A stretch of DNA of 34,236 nt from an uncultured Bacteroidota bacterium (GCA_937901015.1 CALCGQ010000350.1:1-34236), one strand, 5' to 3'; positions 8,671 to 16,603 are shown, counted from the stretch's first letter. The notes: a model not told the origin generated them from the sequence alone. Program-made: numbers and translations.

Positions 8671-9603
8671 ATGAAAACAATTATTCCGGCAGTTGATAAA
8701 AGGCTTCTTGAAAAAGAACTTAATAAGGATACCTTTTTGAGAAATACCAATAATGGTAATAATGAAATATATATTGTAACTGATAGTGATTCACCATCTG
8801 TTATAAGAGAGATTGGACGATTAAGAGAAGTTACTTTTCGGGATGCGGGTGGCGGTACAGGTAAAGATATTGATCTTGATTCTTATGATCTGGGAGAACA
8901 TGCATTTAAGCAATTGGTTCTTTGGGATCCGGAAGAAAAAGAAGTTATTGGAGGATATCGTTATATTCATTGTAAAAATCTTGAAGTGACCAGTAAAGGC
9001 GAAGTTAGTTCTCCTACAGCAAGATTATTTACATATTCCGATAAGTTTATTAAAGAGTTTTTTCCAAATACAATTGAGCTTGGCAGATCCTTTGTACAAC
9101 CAATGTATCAACCAACCTTTAACTTAAGAAGAGGAATGTATGCTCTCGATAACTTATGGGATGGGCTGGGCGCAGTTCTTGTAGATAATAAGGATATTAA
9201 GTATATGTTTGGAAAGGTAACCATGTATACTCATTTTGATAAATTAGCACGTGATTTAATACTTTTCTTCTTGCAAAAGTATTTTCCGGATCCAGATAAT
9301 TTGATTTATCCCATTAAGCCATTAATTCTTGAAACCTCAGATAAGGTATTGGATAGCATATTTGCTGGATGTAATTATGATGAGGATTACAAAACACTCA
9401 TACAAAAAGTCCGTAAACTAGGCGAGAATGTACCTCCATTGGTTAATGCATACATGAACCTAAGTTCTACAATGAAAACCTTTGGTACCGCAGTTAATGA
9501 ACACTTTGGAGAGGTTGAAGAAACAGGAATATTAGTAACAGTTAACGATATTTTCCCAGTAAAAAAAGACCGTCATTTAACGACTTATCAAAAGTCAAAT
9601 TAA
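8671..9603 (+). CDS. glsB: GNAT-fold N-acyltransferase, OlsB/GlsB-like
   Basis: OlsB-type member of the GNAT/acyl-homoserine-lactone-synthase-like fold (Acetyltransf_5), often annotated 'hemolysin' or GNAT. The 310-residue protein shows REIGRLREVTFRDAGGGTG near residue 46, DLDSYDLGEHAFKQLVLWDPE with a GGYRYI strand, and IELGRSFVQPMYQ. This ELGR(S/A)FV(Q/H)P block is characteristic of OlsB-like acyltransferases. The likely reaction is transfer of a 3-hydroxyacyl chain from acyl-ACP to the amino group of glycine, giving the lyso-glycine lipid that the upstream GlsA-like enzyme acylates. Amino-acid specificity cannot be read from the sequence. engB follows 11 bp after the stop, probably in the same transcript. 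Confidence 0.72.
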   Translation: MKTIIPAVDKRLLEKELNKDTFLRNTNNGNNEIYIVTDSDSPSVIREIGRLREVTFRDAGGGTGKDIDLDSYDLGEHAFKQLVLWDPEEKEVIGGYRYIHCKNLEVTSKGEVSSPTARLFTYSDKFIKEFFPNTIELGRSFVQPMYQPTFNLRRGMYALDNLWDGLGAVLVDNKDIKYMFGKVTMYTHFDKLARDLILFFLQKYFPDPDNLIYPIKPLILETSDKVLDSIFAGCNYDEDYKTLIQKVRKLGENVPPLVNAYMNLSSTMKTFGTAVNEHFGEVEETGILVTVNDIFPVKKDRHLTTYQKSN

Positions 9604-9614
9604 TATAAAACACT

Positions 9615-10214
9615 ATGAAGATTAACCAAGCTGAGTTTGTTACCAGTTCATCAGATGCAGATCAATGTCCTGATCCTGATAAACCAGAATATGCATTTAT
9701 AGGTAGATCAAATGTTGGTAAATCTTCATTAATCAATATGCTAACCGAAAGGAACAAGCTTGCTAAAATATCTTCCACACCAGGTAAAACAATGTTGATT
9801 AACCATTTTATTATAAATAAGGAATGGTACCTTGTTGACTTACCGGGATATGGATTTGCAAAGAGATCAAAATCTGAACGAGCGAAATGGGAGACGATGA
9901 TTAAGAAGTATATACTTAATCGTACAAGTATGATGACTTTGTTCTTGCTTATTGACTCAAGAATACCTCCACAACAGATTGATTTGGATTTTATTGAGTG
10001 GCTGGGAGAATCAGATATCCCGTTTGTTATAACCTTTACAAAAACGGATAAGCTTAAACCAGTCAAGGTTAAAACCAATATCGCTAATTATAAGAAGAAA
10101 TTATTGCAGAGTTGGGATGAAATTCCTAATGTTTTAGTTACATCATCCTCAAGTAATGCAGGACGTGAAGACGTCCTTGCATATATTGAGAATACTAATA
10201 AGGTTTTTGAATAA
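9615..10214 (+). CDS. engB: Ribosome biogenesis GTP-binding protein EngB/YsxC
   Basis: TRAFAC-class GTPase needed for late assembly of the 50S ribosomal subunit. The 199-residue protein has the full set of GTPase motifs: G1 GRSNVGKSS at residues 30-38, G2 region ISSTPGKT, G3 DLPGYG, G4 TKTDK, and a G5-like TSSSSNAG. The length matches the family (about 195-210). It overlaps no neighbour; the GlsB-like gene ends 11 bp upstream. The convergent biotin-carrier gene begins 11 bp downstream with no terminator hairpin between them, so read-through antisense transcription is possible. Confidence 0.95.
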   Translation: MKINQAEFVTSSSDADQCPDPDKPEYAFIGRSNVGKSSLINMLTERNKLAKISSTPGKTMLINHFIINKEWYLVDLPGYGFAKRSKSERAKWETMIKKYILNRTSMMTLFLLIDSRIPPQQIDLDFIEWLGESDIPFVITFTKTDKLKPVKVKTNIANYKKKLLQSWDEIPNVLVTSSSSNAGREDVLAYIENTNKVFE

Positions 10215-10225
10215 TATTGCTTTTC

Positions 10226-10549
10226 CTATATAATTTCAAATAGGATTTGATTCTTTCTTACAATATCACCAACTTTTACATGAAGCTTAACTTCACCGTC
10301 CAATGGTGAAATTACGCTATTCATCATTTTCATAGCTTCAAGGATCAGTACAATTTCACCTTCCTTAACTTTCTTTTTGTTCTTGATGTATATTTCATCA
10401 ATTGTACCAGGAATAAAAGCTTTGATTTTGCTAGGATCATACTCTTCATATTTCGGGCGATTCTTATATCGCTCAGTAAGTAGAGTTTTATACTTTACAC
10501 CATCAATGACTAATGAGCTAAACCTTTGTTTTTTTTCTTCGTTTGCCAT
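10226..10549 (-). CDS. Biotin carboxyl carrier protein of an acyl-CoA carboxylase
   Basis: Small (107-residue) biotinyl-lipoyl domain protein that carries the carboxylated biotin between biotin carboxylase and carboxyltransferase. The C-terminal 70 residues form the carrier domain: IKAFIPGTIDEIYIKNKKKV, then EAMKMMN with the biotinylated Lys at about residue 74, then SPLDGEVKLHVKVGD. The usual Pro/Ala-rich linker of AccB is absent, as in the short BCCPs beside PccB/MmdA-type enzymes. The gene starts 12 bp after the carboxyltransferase stop, so the two are cotranscribed. No biotin carboxylase gene is in the window. Confidence 0.88.
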   Translation of the reverse strand: MANEEKKQRFSSLVIDGVKYKTLLTERYKNRPKYEEYDPSKIKAFIPGTIDEIYIKNKKKVKEGEIVLILEAMKMMNSVISPLDGEVKLHVKVGDIVRKNQILFEII

Positions 10550-10561
10550 GATAATCGTATT

Positions 10562-12109
10562 TTAAAATGGTGGAATTCCGTGTTTCTTCTTTGGAAGCTG
10601 GACAATCTTATCCTTTGAAATATCAAGAGCATGAATTAGCATCTTGCGTGTTTCATTGGGTTCGATAACAGCGTCAACATATCCGTAAGCAGCAGCAACA
10701 TAAGGGTTTGCAAATTTTGCTTTGTATTCAGCAACCTTTTCTTTACGCATTTCTTCAGGATTGTCAGCAGTCATTATCTCTTTTCTAAAAATAATGTTTG
10801 ATGCTCCTTCAGGACCCATAACTGCTATTTCTGCAGTAGGCCAAGCAAATACAAAGTCTGCACGGAGGTGATGTGAACACATTGCGATATATCCACCACC
10901 ATATGCTTTACGTGTAATCAATGTGATTTTTGGCACAGTAGCTTCTGAATAGGCATAAAGTAATTTGGCACCATGACGAATAACTCCGGCATGTTCTTGA
11001 TCTACTCCTGGTAAATAACCTGGTAGGTCAACTAATGTTACCAGTGGAATATTAAATGAGTCACAGTAACGTATAAAACGTGCTGCTTTATCAGATGAGT
11101 CAACGTCAAGTACACCAGCTAGGTAAAGCGGCTGATTTGCTACAATACCAACTGTTTCTCCATTTATACGAGCAAATCCGATTACTATATTTCTAGCAAA
11201 AAGCTCTTGTATTTCAAAGAATTCTGAATCATCAGCAATAGCTTTAATCAGATCTCTAACATCGTAAGGTTGTTTTGCATCTGATGGCATTACATTATCA
11301 ATTTTGAAACGCCTTGTTTTTGGAGATTTCTTTGGGAAATTCTTAGCCTTTTTGATATTATTCCATGGAATATAACTTACCAACTGTTTGATCTGGCTAA
11401 AACACTCTTCTTCACTTTCAGCATAGAAATGAGCATTTCCTGTTTCCTCACAATGAACTCTGGCACCACCAAGAGCTTCCATTGAAATTTCTTCACCCAA
11501 TACTGTTTTAATAACTTCAGGGCCAGTAATGAACATCTTAGTGATTTTCTCAACTGTAAATACGAAGTCGGTAAGGGCAGGAGAATATACAGCACCACCG
11601 GCACAAGGACCTAGGATTACAGATATTTGTGGAATAACACCAGAAGCTAGAGTGTTTCTGAAAAAGATTTCACCATATCCTGCCAGTGAATTTACACCTT
11701 CCTGAATACGTGCACCACCTGAGTCATTGATACCAATCAATGGCACTTTCAACTTCAAAGCGTGGTCCATAATTTTGGTAATCTTCTTAGCATGCATCCA
11801 TCCTAGAGATCCTCCAGCAACAGTAAAGTCTTGTGCATAAATGCACACAGGGTTTCCGCTAATAGTACCTGTACCCGTAATTACTCCATCACCGGGAAGG
11901 TACTTTTTATTCATATCAAAATCTTTTGCAGCATGCTCAACAAATAAATCATATTCATGAAAAGACTTTGGATCAAGCAGTGCAATAATTCTTTCACGTG
12001 CTGTTAGTTTACCAATTGCTTTTTGTTTTTCAATTGCCTTATCTCCACCACCTTTTAAAGCGGTGCGCATACGTTTTTTTAAATCTATCGATTTTTCTTT
12101 GATGCCCAT
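10562..12109 (-). CDS. Acyl-CoA carboxylase carboxyltransferase (PccB/MmdA-type beta subunit)
   Basis: Carboxyltransferase of the propionyl-CoA carboxylase beta / methylmalonyl-CoA decarboxylase alpha family, moving a carboxyl group between biotin and an acyl-CoA. The 515-residue protein has two crotonase-fold halves: GGSLGWMHAKKI and GINDSGGARIQEGV in the first, DSSDKAARFIRYCDSFNIPLVTLVDLP (split here as DSSDKAARFIRYC and LVTLVDLPGYLPGVDQE) and KAYGGGYIAMCS in the second. The glycine-rich oxyanion loops CAGGAVYS and AYGGGYIAM are both intact. Sequence alone does not separate propionyl-CoA carboxylation from methylmalonyl-CoA decarboxylation or acetyl-CoA use. A biotin carrier gene follows directly. 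A promoter with a terminator-like leader lies upstream. Confidence 0.93.
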   Translation of the reverse strand: MGIKEKSIDLKKRMRTALKGGGDKAIEKQKAIGKLTARERIIALLDPKSFHEYDLFVEHAAKDFDMNKKYLPGDGVITGTGTISGNPVCIYAQDFTVAGGSLGWMHAKKITKIMDHALKLKVPLIGINDSGGARIQEGVNSLAGYGEIFFRNTLASGVIPQISVILGPCAGGAVYSPALTDFVFTVEKITKMFITGPEVIKTVLGEEISMEALGGARVHCEETGNAHFYAESEEECFSQIKQLVSYIPWNNIKKAKNFPKKSPKTRRFKIDNVMPSDAKQPYDVRDLIKAIADDSEFFEIQELFARNIVIGFARINGETVGIVANQPLYLAGVLDVDSSDKAARFIRYCDSFNIPLVTLVDLPGYLPGVDQEHAGVIRHGAKLLYAYSEATVPKITLITRKAYGGGYIAMCSHHLRADFVFAWPTAEIAVMGPEGASNIIFRKEIMTADNPEEMRKEKVAEYKAKFANPYVAAAYGYVDAVIEPNETRKMLIHALDISKDKIVQLPKKKHGIPPF

Positions 12110-12130
12110 ATTATATAGTTTTGGGTGAAC

Positions 12131-12188
12131 AAAAAAAGAGATAAGTTTTAGCCTAACGACTTTTTCCTTTACTGAAAAACCTATCTCT
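12131..12188 (-). promoter_or_regulatory. Terminator-like leader hairpin upstream of the carboxyltransferase gene
   Basis: Read on the minus strand, bases 12188-12176 pair with 12149-12137 in a continuous 13-bp stem (one G-U pair) enclosing a 26-nt loop, and six U residues (12136-12131) follow at once. This is the form of an intrinsic terminator, but it lies at the very start of the predicted transcript, about 21 bp before the coding start at 12109. It could be an attenuator, the end of a ~60-nt leader RNA, or a 5' stabilising stem. Confidence 0.65.
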
Positions 12189-12195
12189 GCGGTTG

Positions 12196-12225
12196 CAAAA
12201 GTATATCAAAATCATATAAAAGCAA
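12196..12225 (-). promoter_or_regulatory. Promoter for the carboxyltransferase-biotin carrier operon
   Basis: On the minus strand a -33 TTG (12225-12223) stands 19 bp before TACTTTTG (12203-12196), an exact TAnnTTTG -7 element. Transcription would begin near 12190, giving an ~80-nt leader that contains the terminator-like hairpin. Confidence 0.7.
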
Positions 12226-12259
12226 GTTTTTTTCTTTTATATAATGTAAAATATATGTT

Positions 12260-12267
12260 TAACTTTG
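12260..12267 (+). promoter_or_regulatory. -7 promoter element before the MmcQ/YjbR gene
   Basis: TAACTTTG matches TAnnTTTG, 23 bp before ATG 12291. The region is divergent with the carboxyltransferase promoter. No -33 TTTG is seen upstream. Confidence 0.5.
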
Positions 12268-12290
12268 TGAAGATCAATTGCTAGTACACT

Positions 12291-12647
12291 ATGAATATTG
12301 AAGATATACGACTCTATTGCATAAATAAGAAAGGTGTAACTGAGAGTTTCCCGTTTGATGATACTACTCTGGTTTTTAAGGTTATGAATAAGATGTTTGC
12401 TTTACTTAATTTGAAAAGTAATCATAGCATCAATTTGAAATGTGATCCTGATAAAGCCATTGTATTACGAGAACATTACACTTCTGTAATGCCAGGATAT
12501 CACATGAATAAAAAACTATGGAATACTGTGTTATTGGATGATAGTATTCCAGATAGTTTAATAAAAGAATGGATTGATGATTCCTATGATTTGATTGTAA
12601 CTGGACTGCCAAAAAAGGTTCGTGAGGAGATGAATAAGAAAACATGA
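12291..12647 (+). CDS. MmcQ/YjbR family protein
   Basis: Small protein (118 residues) of the MmcQ/YjbR family, which has a CyaY-like fold and is sometimes called 'DNA-binding protein' although no biochemical role is settled. Family marks are the N-terminal helix followed by ESFPFDDTTLVFKVMNKMFALL, then NLKCDPDKAIVLRE, MPGYHMNKKLWNTVLLD, a helix DSLIKEWIDDSYDLIVTGLPKK. Length fits the family. It has its own -7 element and runs divergent to the carboxyltransferase operon. It ends only 5 bp from the convergent TonB receptor gene, with no terminator between. Confidence 0.88.
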   Translation: MNIEDIRLYCINKKGVTESFPFDDTTLVFKVMNKMFALLNLKSNHSINLKCDPDKAIVLREHYTSVMPGYHMNKKLWNTVLLDDSIPDSLIKEWIDDSYDLIVTGLPKKVREEMNKKT

Positions 12648-12652
12648 TTTTA

Positions 12653-15151
12653 CTAAAGCCATATTTTTAGAAAGAAGGTAGGAGTTATTGGTAGAGCTTC
12701 TGAAACAATGTTGATTCCAGTTGTTTGACTCCTAGGTATTTTCTCAAAACTCTCGTATTTTAGGTTTTTGGTGTTTAGTACATTTAAAACAGAAATCCCT
12801 GTTTCTCCTTTTAACTTTCTATCTAGGAACTTGTATATAATTGAAATATCTAATCGGCTATATGGCTGAAAGACATTTTGTTTGAATGACATGTTATTTT
12901 CGTAAGGAAAGCCAGAACCATATATATATGTGGATGAACAAAATATTGGGTCGAAATTTAACATCGTCGCTAATTTTAACTCATGACGCTGGTCCTGAGG
13001 TGCTGGTCTTATATTGTATAAGTTTTGGTATTGGAAACTTTCTGTGGTTTTTCCTAATGAGTATGCTATCCATGCAGAGTGTTTATGGAAATCCTTTTTG
13101 ATAAGGACGTCTATTCCAAACCCTGTAGCTGTTCCGTAGAAAATGTCCTGGATATTATAATTAACAAGGTTATAAAATCGGGTTAATCCATCAATACTCT
13201 TATAGTATCCTTCTAAGCTAATCAATAAGTCGTTTTTAAAGTATTTTGTTCCCAGAACAAAATGATTTGAATGTAGCACCGGTATTTCATTTCCATCGGC
13301 AATGGTCCAGAAATACTTGTAATTTCCAAAATCATCATATATTGTACTCAGTGAAATAAACTGATTATAAACCCCAATGGCTGAATTGATTTTCCAATGA
13401 TCACCAATTCTAAAAACTGCTGAAAACCTTGGCTCCAGATAAGTATTATTGATATTAAATGAATGAATTGCTCTTAACCCTACCTTGACATGAAATCGCT
13501 GATTTACAGATAATTCATCCTGAACGAAAAAACTAAACCTATTTGCGGAAGTGAAATAGTATGATGTTTTTGTACTGAAGGAATATTCATCAAGCATAAC
13601 CATGTTGTGAATAAAATTAATTCCAGTTTTAATATTGTGTTTCCTATTGGGAGTAATACTATTGGAAAACTTAATGGAATATTCCTCCAATTGATTATTA
13701 CTTTTATCGTCAGCCTTATATTCTATATTGGCTGCCATCGGGAATTTTATTTTAAAATCATCTTTGTATTCTGAAGACAATGATGAGTAACTAAATAATA
13801 TATCACTGCTTGAACCATTACTCCAATTATGGCTATAGTAAGTTGAGCCTCCCACTTGTAAATTGTTTTCTGAGGTTTTTTTTTCAATTATTCTATTTAT
13901 TACAGGCTCATTTATGTGATAGTTAAACTTATCCTCTCCAGCATGGAGACTCACAAAAAATATATCATTATTTTTAAAGGTTTTTGAATACTTTAAGTTT
14001 GCATCCCTGAAAAGGTAGTCTGGAATAATGCTAATGGTATTTGATGAGTCTGCTATACTAGTTTTGCTAAACAATCCGGTCATATCCGAAGGGTTGTAAA
14101 GATTGTAATAGGTATGTCGAAAAGCTAGAATTAGAGAACTAGATTTTGATAATGGAATATCAGCAAAACCATTCAAAGTCATATTATTAATATTGAAAAC
14201 GAACGAGGGTTTCTTTGTGTTTCCATTTTTACCGATGATATTTACAATACCACCAACTCTCCCTCCAAACCTCGCATCATAACCGCCTTTGTATATCTCA
14301 ACATCCTTAGCCATAAGCGGATTAAAAGAGCTTATATTGTCATTAAAGTTTTTTAAACCAAATACAGTAAAACCATCGAACTTCACTTCACTTTGCCCGG
14401 CATATCCACCCCATATGATTAATTCACTTGTTTGCTCACCAGAAGCTAGTATCCCTGGCATTAATCTGATTAAGTTGAATATGGAGTTGTCACCATATCC
14501 GGGTAGAAAATGTGAGATCTTGTGATTTAGCTTGATTAAACCTGGTTGCCCACCGAACTGATATGATTTTTCAATTATCTTATCACAAATTATTATTTCA
14601 GTTAACCCAATTGATGATGGAGTTAGTTCAAAGCTTAGGTTCTGTGATATTTGAACAATTGTATCAAGAATATAATACCCTAAATAAGAAACAGTAATCT
14701 TACATATAGTGTCAACTTCCAATAAAGAGTATGAAAATCTGCCATTTTGATTCGAAATGGTTGGCCAACCATTTATTAATATATGAGAATATGGTAGAGC
14801 TTCATTTGTGTTAATATCAATAATATCACCTGAAATTGTATGATATTTTTCTTTCATTATTGGATATATAATCCATACATTATCAATACATTCATATAAT
14901 AAATCCGTACTCTTAAGTAGTGTCTGTAATGCTTCTTCGATATTAGGAAATGTATCTTTATGGCAAATTATAACTTTGGAGAGTTGTTCATCATTAAAAG
15001 AGAATTGTATATTCTCCGCTTCCGCAATCTTTATTAGTAAATTATTTAGAGGCTCATTATTAGCATCAACCAATATTTCCTGTCCCATGGATGTGAGTCT
15101 GGATAAAGAGAGAATTATTAAAATCAGAGATGCTAATTTTAGGGCTCTTAT
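12653..15151 (-). CDS. TonB-dependent outer-membrane receptor with STN signalling domain
   Basis: TonB-dependent transporter/transducer of FecA type. From the internal ATG at 15088 the frame encodes 811 residues. An STN (secretin/TonB N-terminal) domain covers about 1-75, a carboxypeptidase-like regulatory domain about 88-165 (SGDIIDINTNEALPYSHILI), and a plug about 195-300 with the DVEIYKGGYDARFGGRVGG block. A 22-strand-type barrel runs to the C-terminal FFLKIWL. STN implies signalling to FecR. Upstream of 15088 the frame continues with a perfect signal peptide, RALKLASLILIILSLSRLTS, but contains no ATG, GTG or TTG before its stop at about 15208. I place the start at ATA 15151-15149, which overlaps the fecR stop (see findings). 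If initiation really occurs at 15088 the protein lacks a signal peptide and would not be exported. Ligand is unknown. Confidence 0.85.
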   Translation of the reverse strand: MRALKLASLILIILSLSRLTSMGQEILVDANNEPLNNLLIKIAEAENIQFSFNDEQLSKVIICHKDTFPNIEEALQTLLKSTDLLYECIDNVWIIYPIMKEKYHTISGDIIDINTNEALPYSHILINGWPTISNQNGRFSYSLLEVDTICKITVSYLGYYILDTIVQISQNLSFELTPSSIGLTEIIICDKIIEKSYQFGGQPGLIKLNHKISHFLPGYGDNSIFNLIRLMPGILASGEQTSELIIWGGYAGQSEVKFDGFTVFGLKNFNDNISSFNPLMAKDVEIYKGGYDARFGGRVGGIVNIIGKNGNTKKPSFVFNINNMTLNGFADIPLSKSSSLILAFRHTYYNLYNPSDMTGLFSKTSIADSSNTISIIPDYLFRDANLKYSKTFKNNDIFFVSLHAGEDKFNYHINEPVINRIIEKKTSENNLQVGGSTYYSHNWSNGSSSDILFSYSSLSSEYKDDFKIKFPMAANIEYKADDKSNNQLEEYSIKFSNSITPNRKHNIKTGINFIHNMVMLDEYSFSTKTSYYFTSANRFSFFVQDELSVNQRFHVKVGLRAIHSFNINNTYLEPRFSAVFRIGDHWKINSAIGVYNQFISLSTIYDDFGNYKYFWTIADGNEIPVLHSNHFVLGTKYFKNDLLISLEGYYKSIDGLTRFYNLVNYNIQDIFYGTATGFGIDVLIKKDFHKHSAWIAYSLGKTTESFQYQNLYNIRPAPQDQRHELKLATMLNFDPIFCSSTYIYGSGFPYENNMSFKQNVFQPYSRLDISIIYKFLDRKLKGETGISVLNVLNTKNLKYESFEKIPRSQTTGINIVSEALPITPTFFLKIWL

Positions 15152-16014
15152 ATACTTATGATATGGTATTTTTTGTCTGATAATACTACAAAAGTTAGCC
15201 CGTATGGCTTACAAACTAAATATAATACTTCTTCAACGGATTTTTGCTTAGAAAACATACCGGTATAGTTATAACGTAACTCAGTGCTGCTTGTTATCTT
15301 AACGTTGTAATGATTTTCTATTTCTCTGATTACTCTGTAGAATGGAATGGACTTGAAATCAAATGTATCTTTATCTATAATCTGTTCATGGTTTTGTGAT
15401 GAATATTTAGATACCTCTAATTCCCCATTAACTAATTTGGCAGTATTATTGGGGTTTAGAACTACAGACCTCTTTGTAAAAGAAAAAACCCTAACACTTC
15501 CTGTAAAGCAAGTAACAATGTAACTATAATCACGAGCGTAAACCTTGAAGCTTGTTCCCAGAACTATTGTATTTCCCATTGTTGACAATACTTTAAACTC
15601 ATTTCCTTTAACCACATCGAAATATGCTTCTCCAACCAATACCACTTTTCTTGAGAATCTCCACCAAAGTGGAAAATATGTAATTGTGGATTCTGATTGT
15701 AAGGTAACTTTTGTCCCTCCCGGCAAATCAACAATAAGCTGTTTACCTTCTGGGCAATATTCAGAACTACTATAGAAACGCATCATTAATGTGGTGCCAA
15801 GAAATAATATGAGACTTGCCGCAATGGCATAAAAAATCTTCGTTTTTAACGGGCTACTATTATTGCTAAAAGTTTTTTGAGATATGCCTTGATCAATACT
15901 ATTGGTTAATTCATCCCAAACCTGATTCTTTGTTTTGTCATATTGAGGTTCAACATTAGAAAAGAAGTCTTCTTCAGAGTTATTATTATTTCTATGTTTG
16001 GTACTAAATTTCAT
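15148..16014 (-). CDS. FecR-family anti-sigma factor
   Basis: Inner-membrane anti-sigma regulator, 288 residues. A cytoplasmic N-terminal segment (about 1-58) should bind the sigma factor encoded just upstream. One membrane helix follows (IFYAIAASLILFLGTTLMM, about residues 60-78), then a periplasmic FecR domain with the typical LPGGTKVTLQSESTITYF and GEAYFDV blocks. A C-terminal DUF4974/secretin-like domain (FYRVIREIENHYNVKI, with VEEVLYLVCKPYGLTFVV) should receive the signal from the receptor STN domain. It starts 1 bp after the sigma gene stop. Its stop codon TAA overlaps the likely start region of the receptor gene, as expected for a translationally coupled trio. Confidence 0.92.
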   Translation of the reverse strand: MKFSTKHRNNNNSEEDFFSNVEPQYDKTKNQVWDELTNSIDQGISQKTFSNNSSPLKTKIFYAIAASLILFLGTTLMMRFYSSSEYCPEGKQLIVDLPGGTKVTLQSESTITYFPLWWRFSRKVVLVGEAYFDVVKGNEFKVLSTMGNTIVLGTSFKVYARDYSYIVTCFTGSVRVFSFTKRSVVLNPNNTAKLVNGELEVSKYSSQNHEQIIDKDTFDFKSIPFYRVIREIENHYNVKITSSTELRYNYTGMFSKQKSVEEVLYLVCKPYGLTFVVLSDKKYHIISI

Positions 16015-16015
16015 A

Positions 16016-16504
16016 TTAGTAATTCAATTCTTTTTTGAGAAATTGAAGAGCCTTAGTCATTCTTTTTTCTACTGCTTTATTGCTAATGCCAATCACAGAA
16101 GCAATTTCGTGATATTTCATTTTATCAATCCTACTCATCAAAAATACTACTCTTTGCTTTTCTGGTAATGCATCCAGACAAAGTTCATAATTTCTTTTTA
16201 ACTCCTTAAATTGCATCTTCTCTTCCGGGGATTGATTAAAAGATGAATGTGCATATAACAAACGAAACTTTGAAGCTACCCTTTGTTTTCTGTAACTACT
16301 TATGAACAGGTCGTTAGCGATTTTGAAAAGCAGTCCTTTTATTTCATGTGGTGCATATGATTCATTTCTCTTCTCCCAAATTCTAAGAAATGTATCTTGT
16401 GAGATATCTGTGGCAAGTTCAGGATCACCTGATCGATAATAAATGTAATTTCTCACAGTGTCAAAGTGATTGTCAAAAATATCTTTAAAATCCGTGCGTG
16501 TCAA
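16016..16504 (-). CDS. ECF-type RNA polymerase sigma factor (FecI-like)
   Basis: Group IV sigma factor of 162 residues. Region 2 spans about residues 10-75, with DPELATDISQDTFLRIWEKRN as the core-binding and -10 recognition segment. Region 4 spans about 105-160, with LPEKQRVVFLMSRID and the helix-turn-helix KYHEIASVIGISNKAVEKRM. The only start available before the upstream in-frame stop is TTG at 16504, so translation may be weak. It is followed by FecR and the TonB receptor, the classical cell-surface-signalling set in which ligand binding at the receptor frees the sigma factor from FecR. The sigma gene has no exact -7 element of its own. Confidence 0.93.
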   Translation of the reverse strand: MTRTDFKDIFDNHFDTVRNYIYYRSGDPELATDISQDTFLRIWEKRNESYAPHEIKGLLFKIANDLFISSYRKQRVASKFRLLYAHSSFNQSPEEKMQFKELKRNYELCLDALPEKQRVVFLMSRIDKMKYHEIASVIGISNKAVEKRMTKALQFLKKELNY

Positions 16505-16571
16505 AGAATAGTTTTATTGATTAAAGTAAAAGTACTACATATTTTTCGTTTAGTGATTAATAGTTAGGTGA

Positions 16572-16603
16572 CTGACTCAATGCCTGTTAAGAAATTGAGT
16601 CAG
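16572..16603. repeat. Perfect 10-bp inverted repeat between lipoprotein and sigma genes
   Basis: CTGACTCAAT (16572-16581) and ATTGAGTCAG (16594-16603) are exact reverse complements around a 12-nt loop. Neither strand has a U tract next to it, so it is not a standard intrinsic terminator. It lies 28 bp downstream of the lipoprotein stop and 68 bp upstream of the sigma gene start, so it could serve as a transcript end or as an operator. Confidence 0.55.

Noticed and set aside
9662-10078. 138-codon minus-strand frame opposite engB
   Set aside because: engB has all GTPase motifs in the plus frame; the opposite frame has no recognisable domain or promoter.
11377-11604. 75-codon open frame antiphase to the carboxyltransferase gene
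   Set aside because: It lies wholly inside a well-supported gene, in another frame, with no protein-like motif.
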